DNA of 64,000 nucleotides from Magnolia sinica (Eukaryota > Streptophyta > Magnoliopsida > Magnoliales > Magnoliaceae): positions 26,510,001 through 26,574,000 of the forward strand of contig NC_080574.1 in NCBI RefSeq assembly GCF_029962835.1, in the 5' to 3' direction. Both the position numbers and the translations under genes were made by a program. The notes beneath the pieces are model-generated. The model saw only the letters and a program-made list of their open reading frames with translations, was not told the origin of the DNA and made no database searches. Every line of letters starts with the position of its first letter. The first letter of the stretch is position 1. Below, piece by piece: positions 57,363-64,000 of this stretch.

Positions 57363-58850
57363 CAAATCACCTCGGTAGCTACTCTCCAAAATAGGCTTCG
57401 TTTGCTTCCCTGTTTTATGCGAGCAGCAGAGAGGGATACTCTTCAACTTCGGTTTCTGCATTTTTCTCTTCTTGAAGACCGGGATTTCATTTAAAATGAC
57501 GAAAACTCGGTTTTCTTGGAAGATTTGCTGCTAATTCCTTCAATTTTCAAGCATTTTGGCGGAGGTCTCGAGGAAACCAAGCTCAGTAATTATGTAGCTT
57601 CTGCAGCAAGATCGGAAATGGAAGAGATTTGAGCTTCACAGAAGGATTTTGGGGATTTCAGTCGAAGAATCTTCAAATACAAAATATCTTGGAAACGCGT
57701 CTCTCCAGGTACTCCAGATCCATCGATTTTCCATAGAAATTCCATGAGATTTCAATCTCGTGCTTGCTGAAAGAAACTTAGGCTATTGGAGCTTCAGTTA
57801 CAGCTGGAAAAAGTTCCGGAATCCAGAGATTTCGCCGTCGTTTGGTAAGAAATCCACATTCACCACGAAAAATGCAAAAAAGAAATCGATATTTACAGTA
57901 CTGCTGTACGGGTTTCATCTGAGCCGTGAAAAAGCTCCGATTTCTTGAAACTATTGTAGGATTCGAGGAATCCGAACTGGTATTAGTGGAAGAAGGCTCG
58001 AAAATTACAGAGATATTAATATTGGTAAAAAAGATATTCTTAAAAAAAAACTGAAAAAAAGATCGATGCTTTGAAGTAGCTTTTAGGGTTTTTAGTTCAA
58101 TCGAGAAAAGAAAAGCTTGCTCCTTTAGTATGGAAAAAACGAAAATTGCTTTTTTAAACCCCTTTTAATCGAAAATCCCAGATTTTTTGTATTTCTTTCA
58201 TTAAATATTTCTCAATCCCTCAAAACAGTATAAAACAGTGATTTTTTAAGGTTTTAAACACTAGATTTGCGTTAAACATATATTTATTTATTTATTTTTC
58301 AGAAAATAGTGAAAATACCGATATTACCAATTCGGAAAAGATGAAGAAAAGAAAATAAACGGTTTTTCAAAAACTTTTTGACTGATAGCTGAAACTTCAT
58401 AGACGCGTGTTTGGCACCCTTTATTATCTTCTCCTCTGTTGGTGGGATTTCTGTTCTTTTGCGGAGCAAAAGTAATTAAAATATATCTTTTTTCAGACTT
58501 CTTAATCTCCGTCTGTTCGTCCGTTTTTTCTTTCGGCGAAGAAGGAAAGTGGAGCAGCTCTTTCTCTCCTCTGCTACTGCAACTCTGTCGGCAGGAGGAA
58601 ATTTCAGGGCGATTTCTCGGAAGAATATCGTGTCGGGAGAAATTGATTTCTCGTTTGATCTTTTATCTCGCAAGGCCCAGCTTGCTGAAGCAATGGGGTT
58701 GTTATCTCGTCGCTTTTGATTTCGAGGTACGTTTTCCGATTCTTCCTTGGTTCAAAGACTTCAGATTCACCCATTCTCTTGTTACGCACCCGGCGTACTT
58801 TAGCAAATAAGGCGTAAAACCACGGCGGCAAACGCACTCGCCTAGGCACG
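57363..58850 (+). other. Repeat-poor island resembling a gene leader
   Basis: No MITE sequence for about 1.4 kb, in contrast to everything around it. Possible splice donors CCAG/GTACTC (about 57,711) and CGAG/GTACGT (about 58,726), pyrimidine-rich stretches (58,490-58,570), and a nine-codon frame ATGGGGTTGTTATCTCG... ending TGA at about 58,719. It could be the promoter and untranslated exons of a gene outside or lost from the window. The 123-codon frame at 58,439 has no recognised domain. I call no gene. Confidence 0.3.
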
Positions 58851-58889
58851 CGGAGGCCCTGACTCGCGCTAACTGAGCGCTACGTTGAT

Positions 58890-59255
58890 AAACATGCATC
58901 AGATCCACCCCGTCCATCTGGTGAGCCACCACAGTTTCACGGTTGATCCTAGACATCAGTCCAATCCAAGACTCATCTGGGCCACACGGTAGGGAACGGT
59001 GTAAAATCATTCCTAAAACCTCCAAATTCACGTGGTGTGACCCACGTGTTTCTTGGAATGTACTGATTTTCCCAAAGTCCATGTATCCGAGTCCAGCGCG
59101 TTGGATAAGTGGATTGGATGACATATACACACCACGGGGGATCCGGACAGAGAATTTGGACGATTTTTATGGTGGGATTTCCAATCTCAGCTGGTTCCAT
59201 GATGCAGCCGATCTGATGGCTCCAGTCCAAACACAGTGCGGCACACCTGATGGAT
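58890..59255. mobile_element. Degraded hairpin MITE
   Basis: Weakly symmetrical: CACCCCGTCCATCTGG left, GGATTGGATGACATATACACACC right. Confidence 0.4.
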
Positions 59256-59266
59256 GGTGTGGATGG

Positions 59267-59655
59267 ACGCGGATTTCCTGCAAAAGCCTTTCCAAGGATG
59301 CGCCGGGATGTTAGGTGAGGGCCACCGTGAATTTTTTTTTGGGAAATCCACACCGTCCATCCGTTTTTCCATATCATTTTAAGCCATGAGGCCACAAATC
59401 AGGTGAATACAAAACTCAAAGCAGCCATGCGAGAGGGAAATCCGGGGAAAGAGTTTCCTACCGTTGAAATCTTCCTGGGAGCTGCCTTGATATTTATATG
59501 CCATCCAAACCGTTTCCTCTCGCGCGGACCACTTGAGTTTTGGATCCATCTTATTTTTCGTCGCATTACTAAAAATTATGTCTCAAAACGGATGGACGGT
59601 GTGGATTTCTAACAAACATCACGGTGGGCCCCAACTAGCATCCTAGCGCAGGTAC
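59267..59655. mobile_element. Hairpin MITE, family C, right end truncated
   Basis: GGACGCGGATTTCCTGC left arm. The right arm stops at GCGCAGGTACTTCC without the terminal GAAATCCGCGTCC. Confidence 0.65.
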
Positions 59656-59874
59656 TTCCGCGTTTATACAGTAATGGGAGCGTCGGCTGATCGGGACCAC
59701 TCACGTAGTCGGTCTGACTACGGATTGATTGTTCACGACTGAAAAGACACTCCGATAGGACAATCTCAGCCGTGACTTTACTGCACAGTCTGCAATTCTT
59801 CTGCGGGATGTCAGTCATCTAACCATTCCGGGGGTTCTGCGCAGTCTGCAACGTCTTGGTCGTCGGACGCGGAA

Positions 59875-59915
59875 GGAAACGGGGCTGGTGTCGGGGGGCG
59901 TAGCCAATCCGTTCC
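59875..59915. mobile_element. 41-bp miniature remnant of family G
   Basis: GGAAACGG at one end and CCGTTCC at the other, with only GGGCTGGTGTC and GTAGCCAAT-type terminal sequence between. Flanks are GGACGCGGAA (left) and CGACGCGGAA (right). Probably an end-to-end deletion product or solo terminus. Confidence 0.55.
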
Positions 59916-59921
59916 CGACGC

Positions 59922-60453
59922 GGAAACGGATTGGCTACTCCCCCTATCACCAGCCAATGGCTGGTGTTCGGTGGCTTGTGGGCCCCACCATGATATATGT
60001 GTTTCATCCATGCTGTCCATTTATTTTTGTTGATCATTTTATGGTATTATACAAAAAATGAGGTATATAACAATCTCAAATGGACCACATTACAGTAAAC
60101 AGTGTTGAATGAACGTCGACCATTAAAAACTTCTTAGGGGCCATAAAAGCATTGGATCAAGATGATCTCTGGTTTTTCTCTTCATCTGGATCTTTATGAC
60201 CTAATCAACATATTGGATTTCAGATAAACAGTACAGTGGGCCTCAGGAGGATTTAAATGATGGATATCCAATCACTATTGTTTTCCTGTGGTGTGATCCA
60301 CCTAAGATTTATATCCCTCTAATTTTTAAGATTAAGTCTTAAAATGATCTTTTAAAATGGATGAACGGAATGGATGAAACACATACGTCATTTTAGGGCC
60401 CACAGACCACTGAACACCAGCCACGGGGCTGGTGTGAGTAGCCAATCCGTTCC
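59922..60453. mobile_element. Hairpin MITE, family G
   Basis: GGAAACGGATTGGCTACTCC to GTAGCCAATCCGTTCC, flanked by CGACGC repeats. Adjacent to the 41-bp remnant. Confidence 0.82.
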
Positions 60454-60459
60454 CGACGC

Positions 60460-60930
60460 GGAATGGCTACTACACCCGCCGGTTCAGAGCTCAAGACCGG
60501 CGGGCCACCGTGATGTATGGATTTTATCCGTACCATCCATCTATTTTAAATATGAGCCGAAAAATTTAGGCAAATTAAAGGCTCAAGTGGGCGACACCAA
60601 CGGGAAGCAGCGGTGCTGATGACACCCATGGTTGCAACCTTACTAGGGCCCACCCGTATGTTTATTTGTCATCCAACCTGTTCATAATGTCATGTAGTCC
60701 TGAATGAAGGAAAAATACAAATATTGGCTTCATCCAAAACTTCTATGGCCCCCCAACGGTAAAGCGTTTAATCCCTTCTGTTTGGTCCACTTGATACTTG
60801 GAGCTGCCTCATTTGTGGGCTTATAACCTAAAATGATATAGAAAAATGGATGGACGGTGTGGATAAAACCATTACATTACGGTGACCCCTCAGAGCCCCA
60901 ACAGAGGGGGTTGTACCCAAACCGCGTCTA
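60460..60930. mobile_element. Hairpin MITE
   Basis: CGGGCCACCGTGATGTATGG left arm, inverted near 60,865-60,890 (ACATTACGGTGACCCC). Confidence 0.55.
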
Positions 60931-60969
60931 GGATCGCCCAAATTTTCAAAAAAGAACATCGGTCCTCCG

Positions 60970-61437
60970 CGACGGCGGATTACCTGCGAAAGCCTTTCGC
61001 AGGAAGTTCCTGCGCAAGGATGGTGGGTAGGGCCCACCAGCATGTTTTTGGCAAATATACTCCGTTCATCCATTTTGCAAGCTAATTTCACGACAAGCAA
61101 CAGAAAATGAGGTGGATCCAAGAGTCAATTGGGTCACACGAGAGGAAACAGTAGGAATTCAGTGAGAACCGTTTCAGGCTAAATTTTTTGTATTTTCACT
61201 TCATCCCAATGTTAATGACCTTATAAACGGTTTGGATGGTATATAAACATCAAGGTGGAGCCCAGGAAGGTTTCAACGGTAGGTATTTCTTTCCCCCAAT
61301 TTTCCCTCTGGTGTGGCCCACTCTAGCTTGGAACCACCTCAATTTTGGTCGAATGAACTCGCCAAACGGATGAACAGGGTATATTTCCCAAAAACATGGT
61401 GATGGCCCCCACCCACCATCCTTGCGCAGGAACTTCA
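60970..61437. mobile_element. Hairpin MITE, family C, cut by the next copy
   Basis: Left arm GCGGATTACCTGCGAAAGCC...TGCGCAAGGATGGTGGG. The right arm CCACCATCCTTGCGCAGG ends at AACTTC, where the following family C element begins. Confidence 0.7.
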
Positions 61438-61439
61438 CG

Positions 61440-61965
61440 GACGCGGATTTCCTCCGAAAGCCTTTCGCGGGACGTTCCTGTGCTGGGAACCAAGGTGGAG
61501 CCCACTGTGATGATTTTGAGAAATTCCCTCCGTCCATACGTTTTGGGAGTTCATTTTAAGACATGAGGCCAAAAATGAACCGTACCCAATTCTCAAGTGG
61601 CCGAAAATATGAGAATTGAATTTAGACAGTTGAAATGTTCGTGGGTCACAGAAGTTTTTAATCATTCTAATATTTGTTTTTTCAGTTCATCCCAGTAGGA
61701 ATGACATTATTAACGGTATGGATGGCATGAAAACATCACTGTAGAACCCAGGGAGGTTTCAACGGTAGGAATTTCCCTAACCACCTTTTCCTTTAGCATG
61801 GCCCACTTTAGTCGTGGATCCTGCTCAATTTTGGTCTCATAGCCTAAAATGAGCTCAAAAAACGGATGGACAGGGTGGATTCCATACAAACATCACGGTG
61901 GGCCCCACCTGGGTTCCCAACGCAGGAACTTCCTGCGAAAGGCTTTCGCTGGAAATCCGCGTCCG
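61440..61965. mobile_element. Hairpin MITE, family C, complete
   Basis: GGACGCGGATTTCCTCCG left and CGCTGGAAATCCGCGTCC right, about 526 bp. Confidence 0.75.
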
Positions 61966-61982
61966 CAGGTTACCGCGTGAAC

Positions 61983-62516
61983 GGGAACGGATTGGCTACT
62001 CCCCCGGACACCAGCCAATGGCAGGTGGTCGGTGCTCTGTGGGCCTCACCATGATGTATGTGTTTCATCCATGCTGTCCATCTATTTTTACCGTTCATTT
62101 AACTATTTTACTATATGAGACCAAAAATGAGGTATATCCCAATTTCAAGTGGACCACATTACAGGAAACATTGTTGAATGAGGGTTGACCATTAAAAACA
62201 TTTTAGGGGCCATAAAAGCTTTGGAACAAACTGATTTTTGTTTTTTCCGTTCATCTGGGCCTGTATGACCGAATCAACAGATTGGATATCAAATAAACAG
62301 TAAAGTGGGCCTTAGGAGGATTTTAATGGTGGATATCCAATCACTATTGTTTTCATGTGGTGTGAACCACCAGAGATTTATATACCTCTAATTTTTGGGA
62401 TTAAGACCTAAAATGATCTTTAAAAATGGATGAAACACATACATCATGGTAGGGCCCACAGAGCACCGACCACCAGCCACGGGGCTGATGGCAGGGGGAG
62501 TAGCCAATCCGTTTCC
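61983..62516. mobile_element. Hairpin MITE, family G, exact 9-bp duplication
   Basis: 534 bp, GGGAACGGATTGGCTACTCC to its inverse. Flanks CGCGTGAAC at 61,974-61,982 and 62,517-62,525 are identical. A second independent proof of the 9-bp target duplication. Confidence 0.92.
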
Positions 62517-62525
62517 CGCGTGAAC

Positions 62526-63530
62526 GGTCCATATCAGCCACAGTGATTATCAGTCACATACGCACGTGCCGTTTGTAAATTTTCACATACAGCCCATCAT
62601 TCTCGCAACCTTCGTATGCCTTTTATCGGACCCCTGCCATGAAGATTATCTCTTACGAAAATCAGGCCCATCCACTCATTTAGTGGGCCATATCTATATG
62701 TCTCCTCTAGTTGTTGGATCGGCTGGATTTTAGCTCCAGGTCATCTTCATGGTGGGGCCCACCTCTTTTTATGGTTATGATATCCTACACATGTGAAACG
62801 TCGAAGCATCGCATATGCCAGCTGTATACGAGGCATTAACACACTTGAATCTAACTGTCCAAGTACTAAGTCCAAATATGATAGATTGTTAGCTGTCATA
62901 CAAAAGTAATTATTCTGTCGTGATGGTGACGATTGATTGTTAGCTATAGTTGTAAGATAGATGACCGTCGAAATTATAAACGAATGTCGGTAATCAGAGG
63001 TTCGGATCAGCCAATCGATCTGAATGTCTACATGTGCTGCGTACCAACTGGGCGGTTTGGATTGAGATGGAAGCCTGCTAAAGTGTCAGGTCGCAGCATG
63101 AGCGCGTATATACACAGTGACACTCTACCAGCTACCATATCAATTTAAATGCACGCGGACCTTCTCCTTGGGAAGAATGTCGACGTCCAAGGCGCTGAGC
63201 AGCAGACATTGCTTATCCGTTGAGTTTCTTGCCTTTAATGATCCGGAAGAGTGTCATGGATGATACACATGCACTCTCAAACCGTGAAAAATTGCATACG
63301 TGCCGCACAAGTAAATTCAATTAGAAATAATAGTTTGCAGTTTAGATGAATAATGAACTAAAAACTAATTATTTAATAAACTGATTATCATATTAGTGGA
63401 CATTTATTGGACGCTTGAAATGAAAGATATTCAATGTTTCTATTTCAAAAAATGAATCAGATATTAGGATCGTTGGAAAAATCTGATTTCGGGACTGTCA
63501 CTCTCAATTTCTGAGTGCTTGCGGATCAAT
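62526..63530. other. No gene recognised
   Basis: Unique-looking sequence with only short frames. A GGTGGGGCCCACC piece at about 62,752 is a small MITE relic. Confidence 0.35.
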
Positions 63531-63534
63531 TGGG

Positions 63535-63960
63535 AGCTGCTTAGGTGCAGCTCTTACCGTGGGGCCCACTTTGATGTATGTATTGCATATCCGTGCTGGA
63601 CATCCGTTTTTACAGATTATTTTAAAGCATTATATCCCGAGAATGAGACAGATCCAAATCTCAGGTGGACCGTACCATAGGAAAGAGTTATGATTGGTGA
63701 TTAAGAACTTCTTGTGGGTCACGAAAGTTCTGTTCCAAGATGATATTTGTTTGTCCCTCCATCCACGTTCGTGTGACGGTGGGAAGTTTTTAATGGTGGG
63801 GCGTTCAATCACCACTGATTCCTATAGTATGATCCACCCAGATTTGAATCTGGTTCATTTTTGGGCTCATGCCCTAACTGATCTGAAAAAGCAAATGGAC
63901 CGCGTGGATGTATGATACATACATCAAGGTGGGCCATACGGTAAGTGACGCACTGTCTTG
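63535..63960. mobile_element. Hairpin MITE
   Basis: CTTACCGTGGGGCCCAC left, GTGGGCCATACGGTAAG right. Standard interior with GTTCTGTTCCAAGATGATATTTG. Confidence 0.6.
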
Positions 63961-64000
63961 GGTGAGGAGGCCGGGGCCGCACCTTATCCGCTCCCGAGCC

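Noticed and set aside
58439..58810. 123-residue protein in the repeat-poor island
   Set aside because: No domain, crosses a plausible splice donor at about 58,726, and an opposite-strand frame of similar quality overlaps it.

Overview
This window looks like accessory DNA from a large, repeat-rich flowering-plant nuclear genome. No intact host gene could be recognised. The evidence for a plant is the set of elements: hAT and Mutator-like DNA elements, tRNA-derived SINEs, plant-type LTRs (TG...CA ends, 5-bp duplications) and dozens of copies of roughly 500-bp hairpin MITEs built on a GTGGGGCCCACCATGATGTATG motif. That motif resembles repeats I associate with magnoliids such as Liriodendron or Cinnamomum. 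The assignment below 'flowering plant' is recollection and inference, not something the sequence proves.

Layout. 1-17.4 kb: mixed MITEs, SINEs, a decayed Ty3/gypsy integrase tail (minus strand, about 4.7-5.1 kb), a 314-bp recent direct duplication (7.4-8.3 kb), and a foldback element at 16.2-16.5 kb flanked by 21-bp minisatellite arrays. 17.43-20.15 kb: a 2.7-kb solo LTR with a 5-bp target duplication, sitting in an older minisatellite. 20.8-21.5 kb: a large 21-bp array plus a SINE. 21.6-38.1 kb: a tandem duplication of about 4.2 kb. Its left copy was later split by an 8,137-bp hAT transposon (25,602-33,738). That insertion is proven by an 8-bp duplication, matching ends, and an unoccupied site in the right copy. 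Both copies carry a 1.07-kb non-autonomous relative of the same hAT family. 38.1-40.1 kb: little recognisable except an RNase H-like fragment. 40.15-41.9 kb: a Foldback-like structure of 10-bp and 30-bp degenerate tandem repeats in opposed orientations. 41.75-51.16 kb: a second tandem duplication (period about 4.1 kb), with a SINE only in copy A and a 726-bp solo LTR only in copy B. 51.2-56 kb: a composite of chimeric MITEs, long inverted flanks and three more 21-bp arrays. 56-64 kb: hairpin MITEs of several families, one repeat-poor island (57.4-58.8 kb) that looks like a gene leader, and a nested MITE cluster.

The only sizeable protein-coding remains are in the hAT element, on the minus strand. 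The first is a BED-finger/RNase H-fold/hAT-dimerisation transposase, broken by seven stops and two frameshifts. Downstream of it is a second open frame of 290 codons. It has its own BED-type finger, an acidic helix and a Gly/Tyr-rich tail, and is interrupted by a single in-frame stop. This two-BED arrangement and the Foldback-like element are the most unusual contents. Nearly all other long open frames come from hairpin MITEs, from LTR sequence, or from 21-bp arrays whose unit is a multiple of three.
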